64,000 nt of DNA, taken from positions 52,707-116,706 of the forward strand of contig CAZOYW010000006.1 of assembly GCA_964584165.1 (NCBI GenBank). Direction: 5' to 3'. Position 1 is the stretch's first letter; each line of letters begins with the position of its first letter. Origin of the DNA: CAZKCI01 sp964584165. Its GTDB lineage: Bacteria; Auribacterota; Erginobacteria; Erginobacterales; CAZKCI01. The position numbers and the translations under genes are program-made. Positions 34,526 through 44,311 of the stretch are shown here, one piece after another. The notes beneath the pieces are model-generated. The model searched no databases. It was not told the DNA's origin and worked only from the letters and a program-made list of their open reading frames with translations.

Positions 34526-36757
34526 TCAATAAAGCGCCAGCTCCGCCAGCGTCGAGAAACGGAACGGCGTCTCCCCGGTCCCGTGCCCGGAGTAGATGAC
34601 GAGCTTATAATAGCGGAAAGGCCCCCGCTCGGGCAAATCCCAGAAACGCCACTCCCCGCCCGAGATCGGTTCGCCCTGGACGATCGGGGCGATCTCCTCC
34701 CAGTCCTGGCCGTCCCGGCTCCCCTGGAGGAGGGCGCAGTTGAGGAAACCCTCCGGGCATTCCCGGCACGACTGGGCGGCCAGGACCCGCGCCGCCGCCG
34801 GCCGGCCGGGGCCCAAATCCGCCAGCACCCAGTCCGGGGGCCCGGGCGGATGCGGGGACAGACGCCAGCAGGTCTCCGGGCGGCCATCCGCCAGGACGGC
34901 CGCGTCGAACTCGGCAGCGCGGCGGGAGGATCCGGAGATGGCCGCCCCGGCCAGGAGGTTCTTGCGCCGGGGGAGGACGATGCTCCGCCCCTCCCCCGGC
35001 GGCGGGGGCGACGGCGGAAAAGCCGTCTCCGGGAACGCGCGCAGTATTTCCGTGATGTCCATCGTCCAGGCCGTCCCGGCGCGGCGGAAATCCGCCCCCA
35101 CCTCCGTTGGGCACCGGCTCCGGAGCTCCTCCAGAACCGCTTCGAGCCGAGCCGGTGACCGGGCCAGGACGACGGCCCGGAAGGGAGCGTCCCGCCGGGC
35201 CAGCCGCCAGAGGGAGAGGGCGTCCGTCACCAGCATCCCCCGGTTCGGAAAGGTCAAGACCGGCGCGTCGGCGTAGTACTCGATCTCCGGCGAGATCTGG
35301 GGGACGTTGGGAGCGTGCTCGCGGTCCGCGTAGCTCCGGAAGAAACCGTAATCGAAGTACACCGTCTCCTCCCGGCGTTCCCGGAGGAGGGCGCGGGCGG
35401 CGCGGAGGTCATCCTCGGCGATGGGGAGGGAGGCGGCGGAGGCGACCTGGAGGCTCGTCAGCAGGTTGACCGTGACCAGGACGACGGCGGCGGCGAAGAC
35501 CGCGAGTGAGGCGGCCAGGGACACGGCCCGCCGGAGAAAGGAGCCTCCGCCGGCGCCGGGGGGGGCGGTCATTCCCCGCGCGGCGCCGACGAGGGCAGCG
35601 GCCACGAGGAGGGAACGGAAGGGGCCGATCTGCCGGGTCTGGTAGGCCATCGCCCCGGAGACGGGGACGAGAAGGGGGAAGAGGAGGCCGCCGGCGAGGA
35701 GGAGGAGGAGGACGGGCAGGCCGGCCGGGGAGAGAAGGCGGCGGCGCCAGGACCAGATAGCGCCGGCCGCAGAGGCCGCCCAGGCGGCCCCGAGGAGAAC
35801 GGGGGGGAGAAGATAGCGGGGGACGTTGCGGACGTAGATCGCCTGCTCGTCGAAAACGAAGCGGAGCGTGCTCGGGATCAGGCGGAACTGGGAAGTCCCG
35901 GCCCGGGAGCGGCTGAGGAAGGTCTCCCGGACGTCGAGCCAGGCGTCGGCCCAGCCGAGGTACCAGGCGTTCTGGCAGAACTGCAGGCCGTAGGCGAGAA
36001 GGGGGGCGGCCGCCATCAAGGCCCAGCGGCGCCAGCGCCGCCGGCCCGCGATGAGGTCGAAGCCGACGATCCAGAAGAAGGAGAAGAGGACGGCGTCGAA
36101 GCCGTGGGCGGCCACGGCGAAGAGCAGAAGCCAGGTGAGAAGGGCGCGGCGGCGGGACGGCCTCTCCCGCTCCCAGACCGTCGCCGCCATCACGGCGAAG
36201 CGGAGGAGGTCGTCCCCGGGCATCTGGGCGAGACTTAAGGCGTAGCGGAGGAAGCCGCGGCTCGTGAGGTAGTAGAGACAGGCGAGGAGGGCGACCGTCC
36301 CGCCGCAGAGGCGCCGGAGGGCGAAGAAGAACAGGGCCACGGAGCTTAAGGAGAGGAGGAGCGCGTACTTGGAGAGGAGAGGATAGGTGGCGAGCCCCAG
36401 CTTCCAGAGGAGGGCGGGAAGGACCAGGTAGCCGCTGGGGTAGTGGGTGTAGTAGAGGCGGGGGCCGACCAGGGGAGAGACCGCCCAGTCCGTCCCGTGG
36501 GCGAGATGGCGGAGAGGGGGCTCGTCGAGGAACCGGACGGCCCGCGCGTAGCCGTGGGCGATGAAGAGGAACCGGTGGCGGAGGAAGCCGTCCCGCCCCC
36601 AGAACCGGCAGGTGAGGAGCGTCTGGGCGTCGCCGAAGGACCAGTCGCTCCAGCCGGCGTCGCGGGCGGACTCCACCGCGAGGTAGCCACCGGACGCGAG
36701 CAGGGCGGCGACGAGAAGGATCCAGGCCAGGCGGTCGCCGGATGCGGTGCCTTTCAT
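34526..36757 (-). CDS. Polytopic membrane protein with C-terminal F5/8 (discoidin) domain
   Basis: 743 aa from the ATG at 36757, overlapping the upstream stop (ATGA). It has an N-terminal helix, the loop DWSFGDAQTLLTCRFWGRDG and many membrane helices. From about residue 615 a discoidin fold is clear: NLLAGAAISGSSRRAAE, ADGRPETCWRLSP, WVLADLGPG, GSRDGQDWEEI, FRYYKLVIYSG. Discoidin domains bind carbohydrate or lipid surfaces, so the tail probably holds the glycan substrate outside the membrane. The membrane part looks GT39-like. No signal of truncation. Confidence 0.82.
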   Translation of the reverse strand: MKGTASGDRLAWILLVAALLASGGYLAVESARDAGWSDWSFGDAQTLLTCRFWGRDGFLRHRFLFIAHGYARAVRFLDEPPLRHLAHGTDWAVSPLVGPRLYYTHYPSGYLVLPALLWKLGLATYPLLSKYALLLSLSSVALFFFALRRLCGGTVALLACLYYLTSRGFLRYALSLAQMPGDDLLRFAVMAATVWERERPSRRRALLTWLLLFAVAAHGFDAVLFSFFWIVGFDLIAGRRRWRRWALMAAAPLLAYGLQFCQNAWYLGWADAWLDVRETFLSRSRAGTSQFRLIPSTLRFVFDEQAIYVRNVPRYLLPPVLLGAAWAASAAGAIWSWRRRLLSPAGLPVLLLLLAGGLLFPLLVPVSGAMAYQTRQIGPFRSLLVAAALVGAARGMTAPPGAGGGSFLRRAVSLAASLAVFAAAVVLVTVNLLTSLQVASAASLPIAEDDLRAARALLRERREETVYFDYGFFRSYADREHAPNVPQISPEIEYYADAPVLTFPNRGMLVTDALSLWRLARRDAPFRAVVLARSPARLEAVLEELRSRCPTEVGADFRRAGTAWTMDITEILRAFPETAFPPSPPPPGEGRSIVLPRRKNLLAGAAISGSSRRAAEFDAAVLADGRPETCWRLSPHPPGPPDWVLADLGPGRPAAARVLAAQSCRECPEGFLNCALLQGSRDGQDWEEIAPIVQGEPISGGEWRFWDLPERGPFRYYKLVIYSGHGTGETPFRFSTLAELALY

Positions 36758-38901
36758 CTCGCGGACCGGCCGTGACGGGGGGACATGATCGCGAAGACCT
36801 CCCGGGGGGACGTCCCGGCGGATGGGGGGAGGCCGAGAATCCGGACCGAGTTCCAAGGACGCTCATAGAAGTCCCAGACCCAGAGCGCGTCCTCCCACCG
36901 CTCCATCCGCAGGGGCGCCTCCCAGGAGATCCCGTCCGACGAGACCTCGACCACGGGCGTCTCCGCGAGGGCGGTCGGGAAGACCACGATCAGGTCGCTG
37001 AAGGGCCCCCCGGAGCGGTCGAGGAGGATTTCGAGTCCGCCCCCGCTCCTCTCCCGCGCCCCCTTGACCGCACCCGGGACTCCGTAGCGGGAGCGAAGCT
37101 CCTCCCAGAGGCGCGGCCCGAGGACGGGATGGCGCCGGAGCTGGAGGAGGAGGTCCGGGACCTCCCCCTCCGGGATCGGCTTGACCGCGGCGGCGGCCAG
37201 CCCCATCCGGAGCGCTTCCTCATCCTGGCCGTCCCTCAGGTAGAGGCGGGCGCGCATCTGCAGGTCGTCGACGCAGTTGGACCAGTCGAAGGGGAGCGTC
37301 CGCCAGCAGCCGGCGTAGCGCCCCGCGCGCTCCCAGCGTTCGACCGCGGCGGCGGTCCGGCGGAGAGCGGCGGCGACCGCGGCCAGATTGGCGGCGGCCA
37401 GGGCGGCGAGGGCAAACGCCGCCAGGCGGAAGCGGGCGGGGCGGGAGAGGCGGCGGCGGAGCGCCGCGACCGCGGCGGCGAGGGGCACCCCGGGGAAGAG
37501 GACAAGGAGACTCCACCAGTAGTCCGAACGGGGGACCTGGAGAAGGGGAGAAAGGAGAGCGCCGGCGCGGGGGAGCACCCGGAGGGCGGCGCGGACCGCC
37601 GCGATCGGGTTCTCCGGCGAAGCGATCTCCCGGGCGGCGGACGGGAGAAGCGGGGCCGTCCGGTACCACCAGGGGAGATACCAGAGAGAAAGCTTGACGA
37701 AGGTGACGTAGGCGAGGAAGAGCGCGGCCGCCGCCCACGCCGCGCCCGCCCAGCGCCGGCGGAAGAGAAAGGTCAGCCCCAGCACGAAAGCCGGCGCCAG
37801 GGAAAGGCTGTAGCGGGAGCTGAGATAGAGCTGCGCCTCGATATGGCCCCGCCGGAAGAGGCTGATGGCGAAGGCCAGCGCGATCACCCCCCAGAGCGGA
37901 AGAACGACCGGGCGAAAGCGGCGGGGCGCGAGAAACAAACCGGCGAGGCCGAGCAGCGGGACGATGCTCAGGGTCAGGAAATCGGGCTGGCGGAGGAGAA
38001 GACGAGCGACCTGGGAGAGCGACTCCCGGGCCACCGCCGCCCCGTAGAGGTCCGGGTTCCAGGACCCGAACCAAGCCCGGAAGACGAGGGCCTGGGGCAG
38101 AACCGCCAGGGCGAAGCCGGCCGCTCCCTGGATCCACGCCGCCAGGAGGGAGAGGCCCCGGAGCCGCCCCGACCTCCACCAGCCGATCCCGGCCGTGGCC
38201 AGGAAAATCCCCCAGAAGGCCGACTGGATCCGGACCAGGGCGGCCATCCCCAGGAGGAGGCCGAGGAGGAGACCCCAGAAGCGGGGAAAGGAGGGCGAGA
38301 AATGGAGGGAGAGGACGAGGTGGAGGAGGAGACCGATCAGGAGAAGCGCGATCAGCTCCGATCCCCCCTGTTTGAAGAAGAGGAGCCACCACCACTCGGT
38401 GCTGAAGAGGACCGCCGCCAGCGCCATGAGCGCCGGCGCGCAACCGGAGCCGAGACGGCGGCAGAGGCGGTAGAGGACGAGGAGGGCGGCGAACCCGCAG
38501 AAGACCGCGGTGGCGTTGTACCAGAAGAGGCGGAAGCGGTCGACCGGCCCGGAGGCGGGGGAGGCGGACCAGTCTCCTTCGACCGGAAGGCGCGCCAGTC
38601 TCGCCGCCGCCCGGCCGGCGAAGAGGAAGGGGCAGGAGAGGAGGGCGCTCCCCACCGTGTGCGGGACGGCGAGATGGCCGGTGACGGTCAGGTGCCGCTC
38701 GGTTTGGGGGATCTTGGCCTCCTGGTCGTAAAGGAAGAGGTCGCCGTCCCGGCAGAGGCTGGCGGCCATCAGGAAATAGGAGGAATCGACGAAGACGGCC
38801 TTTCCCCTCGTCCAGAGGGCGGTCGCCAGAAGAAGGGCCGCGCCGCCGAGCGCTACTCGGCGGACAAGGCGGCCGGACGGGATCGGTGCTTCCGCAGCCA
38901 T
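36754..38901 (-). CDS. Large polytopic membrane protein, SPRH-tail family, member 3
   Basis: 715 aa from the ATG at 38901, which lies 49 bases inside the upstream B12-type radical SAM gene. It shares with 28701-30938 the loop CRDGDLFLYDQEAKI and RHLTVTGHLAVPHTVGSALL, the segment WRTLPFDWSNCVDDLQMRA and the ending REVFAIMSPRHG. The C-terminal ~110 residues have a discoidin-like strand pattern (EVSSDGISWEAPL). Predicted GT-C-like glycosyltransferase. The overlap with the radical SAM gene suggests both act on one product. Confidence 0.77.
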   Translation of the reverse strand: MAAEAPIPSGRLVRRVALGGAALLLATALWTRGKAVFVDSSYFLMAASLCRDGDLFLYDQEAKIPQTERHLTVTGHLAVPHTVGSALLSCPFLFAGRAAARLARLPVEGDWSASPASGPVDRFRLFWYNATAVFCGFAALLVLYRLCRRLGSGCAPALMALAAVLFSTEWWWLLFFKQGGSELIALLLIGLLLHLVLSLHFSPSFPRFWGLLLGLLLGMAALVRIQSAFWGIFLATAGIGWWRSGRLRGLSLLAAWIQGAAGFALAVLPQALVFRAWFGSWNPDLYGAAVARESLSQVARLLLRQPDFLTLSIVPLLGLAGLFLAPRRFRPVVLPLWGVIALAFAISLFRRGHIEAQLYLSSRYSLSLAPAFVLGLTFLFRRRWAGAAWAAAALFLAYVTFVKLSLWYLPWWYRTAPLLPSAAREIASPENPIAAVRAALRVLPRAGALLSPLLQVPRSDYWWSLLVLFPGVPLAAAVAALRRRLSRPARFRLAAFALAALAAANLAAVAAALRRTAAAVERWERAGRYAGCWRTLPFDWSNCVDDLQMRARLYLRDGQDEEALRMGLAAAAVKPIPEGEVPDLLLQLRRHPVLGPRLWEELRSRYGVPGAVKGARERSGGGLEILLDRSGGPFSDLIVVFPTALAETPVVEVSSDGISWEAPLRMERWEDALWVWDFYERPWNSVRILGLPPSAGTSPREVFAIMSPRHGRSAR

Positions 38902-40367
38902 CGCCTCTCGATCCGGGAGGAGAGCGCCGGCCAGAACTCCGGGCTGATCAGAGCGTAGCCGAAGGCGCTGAGTATGGAATTGGACCACTGGACCCCCCGG
39001 AAGAGCCGGGAGATTATCCGGGGGAGGAAGATCATCGGGTTGGCGAGGAAGGTCATCCAGACCAGGCGGCCGCCGAAGACGAGGTAGGTCTTCAGGATCA
39101 TCCGGGGGACGAAGGAGGGCGGCACGCCGGGGTTCTTCGCCCCCCGGCTGTAATGGAACGAGTACATCGTCTGGGCGTCGGCGGACTCGTTCATCTCCGC
39201 CGCCCGGGTGGCGAGATCGGTGCCCGGCAGCGGCGTATAGGAGAAGAAAAGCGGCACGTGCAATTCCATGCGCCGGGCCAGATTGTAGGTGGCCCGGATC
39301 GTCCGCTTGGTGTCCCCGGGAATCCCGAAGATGGCGTAGGTCTTGACGATGATGCCGCGCCGGTTGCAGCTGTCGACGATTTCGGGGAAGACGCTCCCCG
39401 AGCTCCCCTTTTTCCGGAGCACCGTTTCCCGGATCGCGTCGTCGCCCGACTCCATCCCGATCCGCACCTGCACGCAGCCGCTCTCTTTCATCAGGTCGAG
39501 CTTCTCCTCGGAGGCGTTGTGCCGGTCCGCCTTGAGAAAGGCCGAGTAGGGGAGCGCGCGGTCGAGGCCGAGGGAGCGGTACTCGTCCGCCCAGGCCTTG
39601 AGCCAGTCGAGATCGAAGCTGAAGACGGAGTCGTAGAGGTGGGCCGCCTTCATCCCCCGGTGCCGGTAGCGGTCGTAGAGGACCTTGATCTCGCGGACGT
39701 AGCGGCGGGGGTCGCGCAGGCGGAAGCGCCGGCCCGGGCAGACGCCCTTGAGCATCGACTCGGCGCAGAAGGCGCAGTCGTAGGGGCAGCCCCGGCTGCC
39801 GATGACGTAAAGGCGCTGGAGGAAGTAGAGGTACTTGTCGATGTCGGCGAAGAGGTCGTAGTCGGGGACGGGGAGGGAATCGAGGTCGGGGTTGTGCGGC
39901 CGGGGCTCGTTCCGGACGATCTCCCCGCCCCGGCGGTACCAGATCCCCCTGACCCCGGAGAGATCCCGCTTCCCCTCGAGCGCTTGGAGCCACTCCGCCA
40001 GGGCCTCCTCGCCGTCGCCGATGCAGAGGGCGTCGAACTCCGGGACCCGCATCGTCTCCTCGGGGGCCATCATCGCCTGGAAACCCCCGACGATCATCGG
40101 GACCGGCCGGATCCGCTTGATCCGCCGGGCGATTTCCCGGGCGTAGTCGAAGTAGAGGGAGACGACCGAGATCCCGACCGCGTCGGGTTGGAAGCGGCGG
40201 ATTTCGCCCTCGATGTAGGACCGCCAGTCGCGGCGGCGGAAGGTGGGGTCGATGATCCGCACCTGGTGCCCCGTGCGCTCCTTGAGGTAGGTGGCGAGGT
40301 AGGCCACCCCCATGTCCAGGCTGGGGACGGTGCCGTCGAGGTTGGGGTAGACGATGGCGACTTTCAT
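38853..40367 (-). CDS. B12-binding-type radical SAM protein
   Basis: 504 aa from the ATG at 40367 (an upstream ATG at 40409 would add 14 residues). Residues 1-150 form a B12-binding-like domain (MIVGGFQAMMAPEE, IGDGEEALAEW). Radical SAM cysteines are Cys194, Cys198 and Cys201 (RGCPYDCAFC). A C-terminal part of about 170 residues follows the barrel. It overlaps the following gene by 49 bases. Substrate unknown. Confidence 0.88.
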   Translation of the reverse strand: MKVAIVYPNLDGTVPSLDMGVAYLATYLKERTGHQVRIIDPTFRRRDWRSYIEGEIRRFQPDAVGISVVSLYFDYAREIARRIKRIRPVPMIVGGFQAMMAPEETMRVPEFDALCIGDGEEALAEWLQALEGKRDLSGVRGIWYRRGGEIVRNEPRPHNPDLDSLPVPDYDLFADIDKYLYFLQRLYVIGSRGCPYDCAFCAESMLKGVCPGRRFRLRDPRRYVREIKVLYDRYRHRGMKAAHLYDSVFSFDLDWLKAWADEYRSLGLDRALPYSAFLKADRHNASEEKLDLMKESGCVQVRIGMESGDDAIRETVLRKKGSSGSVFPEIVDSCNRRGIIVKTYAIFGIPGDTKRTIRATYNLARRMELHVPLFFSYTPLPGTDLATRAAEMNESADAQTMYSFHYSRGAKNPGVPPSFVPRMILKTYLVFGGRLVWMTFLANPMIFLPRIISRLFRGVQWSNSILSAFGYALISPEFWPALSSRIERRWLRKHRSRPAALSAE

Positions 40368-40443
40368 GGCGGAGGCGGCCGGGCGCGGCTGCCGGGGATT
40401 GTAGCACAACCCTCCGCCGCCTGCCGAGGGGATGCTGCCCGCT

Positions 40444-41832
40444 TTAGGTCCGGGGGGAGAAGAGGGAGCGGACCAGGTCCGGCCGGCGCAGGAGCGCCCG
40501 CCAGGCCATCGGGTCCTTGAGCTTCCTCGCCCAGTAGGACGGGCGGCGGTAGAAGGCGGCGAAGGCGCGGCGGAGCCAGGATTCCAGGTCGGGGACGAGG
40601 TAGGGGAGGCGGTCGGAACGGAGGCCCAGCGTGTATTGGCGCCAGTAGTCCGGGTCGATCAGCCCCTCCCGGACCGCGTCCTCGTGGAGGAGGGTGCCGG
40701 GGAGCGGGACCGCGGGGTAGAACATCACGTAGTCGGGTGCGAGCGAGCGGGCGAGGCGGATCGTCGCCGCCATCGTCTCGGGCGTCTCCCCGGCGTAGCC
40801 CAGGATGAAGTAGGCGCCGGTCTTCAGGCCGGCCGCCCGGGCCCCGGCGAAGGCGGCCTTTGCCTGGGCGATTGTGATCCCCTTCTCCATCCGGTCGAGG
40901 ATCGCCTGGGAGCCCGACTCCACTCCGAACTTGAGCTGCCGGCAGCCCGACTCCCTCATCAGCTTCATCAAGTCGGCCGAAACGATGTCCACGCGGGTCG
41001 CGCCCTGCCAGCGGAGGCGCAGCCCCCGGCGCCGGATCGAGCGGCAGAGGGACTCGATCTGGGCGGCGTTGACGGTGAGCATGTCGTTGCAGAAGATGAT
41101 CTCCCTCACCCCCTCGTCGACGGCGAGGCGCTCCATCTCCTCCGCGACCAGCTCGGGCGAGCGGTGCCTCACCCGCCGCTGCTCCGGCGGGCGGTGGCAG
41201 AAGCCGCAGCGGAAAGGGCAGCCCCGGGTGGAGATCATCGTCGCCATCGGGGAACGGGCGTCGGCCCGGCCGTACCGGCGGGGGGGGATGAGGTCGCGGG
41301 CGGGGAGCGGGATCCCGTCCAGGTCCTCGACCACGGCGGAGGGGTTGCAGACCGTCTCCCCCCCCCTCCTCCAGACCAGTCCGGGGACCCCGGCTAAGTC
41401 GCCCCCTCCCCGCAGGGCGTCGAGGAGGACGAGCAGCGCCTCCTCGCCCTCCCCGGCGACGGCGAAGTCGAAACAGCGGTGGGAGAGGGTCTCGCGGGGG
41501 AGGAGCGAGACGTGGGGGCCGCCAACCACCACCCGGGGGGCGCATTCCCGCGCCTGCGAAGCGGCCTCCACCGCCCCCTGGATCTCCGGCGTGGTGGCGG
41601 TGATCCCCACGAGGTCGGGGCGCCAGCGCTCGAGGGCGCGCCGGAGGTCGTCCGCCCCCCACCCTTCCCGGACGCAGTCGAAGAGGGCGGCCTCGTGGCC
41701 GGTGGCCCGCAGCGCCCCTCCCAGGTAGGCGAGACCGAGCGGCGGCCAGACGCCCATCCGGTCGACCACCGAGGGGAGCTCCCGGGTGTTGACCATCGCC
41801 CGGTCGTGATAGCGGACGAGCGCCACCCTCAT
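40444..41832 (-). CDS. B12-binding-type radical SAM protein
   Basis: 462 aa. The ATG at 41832 overlaps the stop of the phosphodiesterase-like gene. A longer open frame upstream is the antiphase reading of that gene. It has a B12-like domain with VVVGGPHVSLLPRE near residue 101 and AGEGEEALLVL near 126. The cluster cysteines are Cys205, Cys209 and Cys212 (RGCPFRCGFC). It lies in a four-gene coupled run (44311 down to 40444) of radical SAM, phosphodiesterase and B12-type radical SAM genes. Substrate unknown. Confidence 0.88.
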   Translation of the reverse strand: MRVALVRYHDRAMVNTRELPSVVDRMGVWPPLGLAYLGGALRATGHEAALFDCVREGWGADDLRRALERWRPDLVGITATTPEIQGAVEAASQARECAPRVVVGGPHVSLLPRETLSHRCFDFAVAGEGEEALLVLLDALRGGGDLAGVPGLVWRRGGETVCNPSAVVEDLDGIPLPARDLIPPRRYGRADARSPMATMISTRGCPFRCGFCHRPPEQRRVRHRSPELVAEEMERLAVDEGVREIIFCNDMLTVNAAQIESLCRSIRRRGLRLRWQGATRVDIVSADLMKLMRESGCRQLKFGVESGSQAILDRMEKGITIAQAKAAFAGARAAGLKTGAYFILGYAGETPETMAATIRLARSLAPDYVMFYPAVPLPGTLLHEDAVREGLIDPDYWRQYTLGLRSDRLPYLVPDLESWLRRAFAAFYRRPSYWARKLKDPMAWRALLRRPDLVRSLFSPRT

Positions 41833-43259
41833 CGCGTCCCCTCCCCCGTCTCGAAGATCTCCCGGAGCACCCGCCCGGCCGAGCGGGCGGGCGGGCGGAG
41901 GCCGAGGATGGCCGCCGCCGTCGCCCCGATGTCCATGATCGTCCCGGAGGCTTCGACCCGGGCGCCCCGCCGGATCATCGGCCCGCGGGCGATGAAGGGG
42001 ACGATCCGCTCGGAGGGGGCGAGGAGGTAGGAGTGGTCGATCCCGGCGATCCCGTGGTCGGAGCAGACGATCACCGCCGTCTCCGCCTCCAGCCCCTCTC
42101 GGCGGAGCCAGCCGAAGAAGCGGCCGAGGCGCTCGTCGGTCCGCTCCAGCGACTCCCGGTAGAGCGCGGAAGCGGAGCCATAGGCGTGGCCGACGAAATC
42201 CGCCTCGCTGATGTCGAAGACGAAGAGCCGGACCTCGGGGCGGCCGAGCAGGTCGCGCTGGAGCTCCGCCAGCGCGAGCTCGTCGATCCGCCAGCAGGAG
42301 ACGGCGGCGATCGGGACGACCTTCACCTCCCACTCCGGCTTGGAGAAGTGGCGCACGTGCATCGATCCGTAGAGGACCGTCGGCGTGAGGTCGGGCAGCC
42401 CCTCGACCCGGATCCGCTGGCCGAGGTTGTTGTTGAGGACGCCGTGGACCCGGGGCGGCGCGCCGGTGAGGATGCTGGCGAAGGCCGGGTTGGTCAGGGC
42501 CCGGTAGACCGTCCGGAGCCCCGGGAGGATCTCCGTCCCCTCCCCCGCGAAGGACCGGAGCGACGGTCGGGCGATCCGGTCGAAGACGTCCCGCCGAACG
42601 CCGTCGATGTTGAGGATGATCAGGCGGCGGGCGGGGGCGAGAGCGGGGAGGGCGGGGCCGGACGCCGGGTCCGAGAGGATGCGGGGGAGGAGCTTGCGCA
42701 CCGCCGCCGCCCAGAGAAGGAGGAGAGGGAAGGGAGCGGCGGCCGTTAAACTCCCCCGGGCGGCGGCGAGAAGAGAGAGCGTCAGGAAGCCGGAAAAGGC
42801 GACCGACATCGAGAGGCTGACCGTGGTCGGGGCGACCGTCCAGCAGGAGTTCCAGAGCATCCGGAAGGGGACCGAGCCGTCGCGGCTGACCAGGCCGTTG
42901 GGGATGCCCATGAAGAGGAGCTGGACCGCGGCGAAGACCGCGATCTGGAGGAGGAGCGCGGCGGCGAGCGTCCCCGGCGCCAGGACGCCCATGAGCCACC
43001 AGTAAGCGGCCGCCGCCGGGACGGCCAGGGAGAGCCAGGGGTGAAAGTCGCCGATCCGGCAGATCGCGTAGACCGCCCCCGCCGCCGGGAGGGCCCAGAG
43101 GGTCGCGGCCGACCAGGGAGGGGAGAGGAGGAGGAAGACCCCGATCCCGGCGATCGCGTAGTAGGTGTCGATGCTGTTGAAGAAGTAGAGGACGCGGACC
43201 GCGACGTCCTCCACCCCGGCGAGGAGGTCGGAGAGGGCCGAGCGCAGGGAGCGGTTCAT
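41829..43259 (-). CDS. Membrane-anchored alkaline-phosphatase-superfamily hydrolase/transferase
   Basis: 476 aa from the ATG at 43259, overlapping the stop of the upstream radical SAM gene. About six hydrophobic segments fill residues 30-190. The catalytic domain starts at ~212 (LIILNIDGVRRD; metal Asp219). Thr256 in ALTNPAFASILTG is the probable nucleophile, and DHGIAGIDHSY supplies metal His/Asp. This is a type I phosphodiesterase/nucleotide pyrophosphatase fold. With Thr as nucleophile it may add or remove a phospho group (for example phosphoethanolamine-like) on a glycan. The membrane part faces the active domain outward or inward; the topology is not resolved. Confidence 0.82.
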   Translation of the reverse strand: MNRSLRSALSDLLAGVEDVAVRVLYFFNSIDTYYAIAGIGVFLLLSPPWSAATLWALPAAGAVYAICRIGDFHPWLSLAVPAAAAYWWLMGVLAPGTLAAALLLQIAVFAAVQLLFMGIPNGLVSRDGSVPFRMLWNSCWTVAPTTVSLSMSVAFSGFLTLSLLAAARGSLTAAAPFPLLLLWAAAVRKLLPRILSDPASGPALPALAPARRLIILNIDGVRRDVFDRIARPSLRSFAGEGTEILPGLRTVYRALTNPAFASILTGAPPRVHGVLNNNLGQRIRVEGLPDLTPTVLYGSMHVRHFSKPEWEVKVVPIAAVSCWRIDELALAELQRDLLGRPEVRLFVFDISEADFVGHAYGSASALYRESLERTDERLGRFFGWLRREGLEAETAVIVCSDHGIAGIDHSYLLAPSERIVPFIARGPMIRRGARVEASGTIMDIGATAAAILGLRPPARSAGRVLREIFETGEGTR

Positions 43260-44311
43260 CTTCGGTGGCGGAGGAGGTTGCCCGGCGGAAAACTCAAGCG
43301 GGTCTCGAGGTAGCAGACGTAGCAGGTGGTCCGGCAGCGGGCGCAACCGGCCAGGGAAGCGAGCGTCCGCCGGTATTCCGGAGTCGCCATGACTCCGGGC
43401 CAGTCCCGGAGCCGGAAGGGGGACCGCCAGCCCATCCCCTCGAGGCAGGGGAAGACCGTCCCGTCCGGCCAGACCTCCAGGTGATGATAGCCGAAAAGGC
43501 AGGGCCGGGAAGCGAAAACGTCCGTCCGGCCCCGGACGAGGAACTCGGCGGCGGCCCGGAGGAAACGGTCGGAGTTGATCACCCGCCGCGAGCGGGCGAG
43601 CTCCCGGAAGACCGCCTCGATCCGCGCCGGGTCCGGCGGGGGGGCGGACCGCTCCCCGGCGGCGCCGTCGAAGGCCGGGTGGGAGTTGCGCGGCTGGATC
43701 TTCATCTTCACCCCCGCCTCCCCGGCCAGGCGGAGGACGCTTAAGGCCTCCTCCGGCCGGTCGGGCATGACCACGGCGTTCAGGACCACCGCCGTCGCCG
43801 GGGCGGCGGCGCGGAGCGCCTCCACCGCCTGGAGCGCCCCGACGTGCGCGCCCGGCTTTCCCCGGATGGCGTCGTGGAACGCGGGCGAGCCGTCGATGCT
43901 GATCGAGACCTCGTCCACGCCGGCGGCCCGGAGGGAGGCCGCCCGCGAACGGTCGAGAAGGGAGCCGTTGGTCACCAGGTGCGTGTAGAGGACGCCCCCG
44001 GCGCGCGCCGCCGCGAGCGCCTCCTCGGCGTAGGGGAGGAGGAGCGGCTCGCCGCCGCTGATGCTGAAGTAGGCGCAGGAGAGGTTCCCCAGCTCCCGGG
44101 CCAACCTCAGGATCTCCTCGCGCCCGAGGGTCGGGGACCCCGGGTGCTTCCTGATCTCGCAGAAGGAGCAGGCAAAATTGCAGCGGGTGGTGATGTAGCA
44201 GCCGCAGGCCATCGGACGGGGGCGGGAGCGCAGGTAGGACGCGTACCAGCGGGCGGTCCGAAAGAGGAGCGGAAGGGCCCGGCGGGGCTTGAGGAGGAGG
44301 GGATGCCTCAC
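43256..44311 (-). CDS. Radical SAM/SPASM-type protein
   Basis: 351 aa from a GTG start overlapping the TGA of the heptosyltransferase-like gene. Cluster cysteines are Cys44, Cys48 and Cys51 (TTRCNFACSFC), with ISGGEPLLL and SISIDGSP following. C-terminal cysteines (CLEGMGW, CARCRTTCYVC) fit a SPASM-like region. Its stop overlaps the ATG of the membrane hydrolase gene. The tight coupling suggests one pathway; substrate unknown. Confidence 0.88.
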   Translation of the reverse strand: MRHPLLLKPRRALPLLFRTARWYASYLRSRPRPMACGCYITTRCNFACSFCEIRKHPGSPTLGREEILRLARELGNLSCAYFSISGGEPLLLPYAEEALAAARAGGVLYTHLVTNGSLLDRSRAASLRAAGVDEVSISIDGSPAFHDAIRGKPGAHVGALQAVEALRAAAPATAVVLNAVVMPDRPEEALSVLRLAGEAGVKMKIQPRNSHPAFDGAAGERSAPPPDPARIEAVFRELARSRRVINSDRFLRAAAEFLVRGRTDVFASRPCLFGYHHLEVWPDGTVFPCLEGMGWRSPFRLRDWPGVMATPEYRRTLASLAGCARCRTTCYVCYLETRLSFPPGNLLRHRR

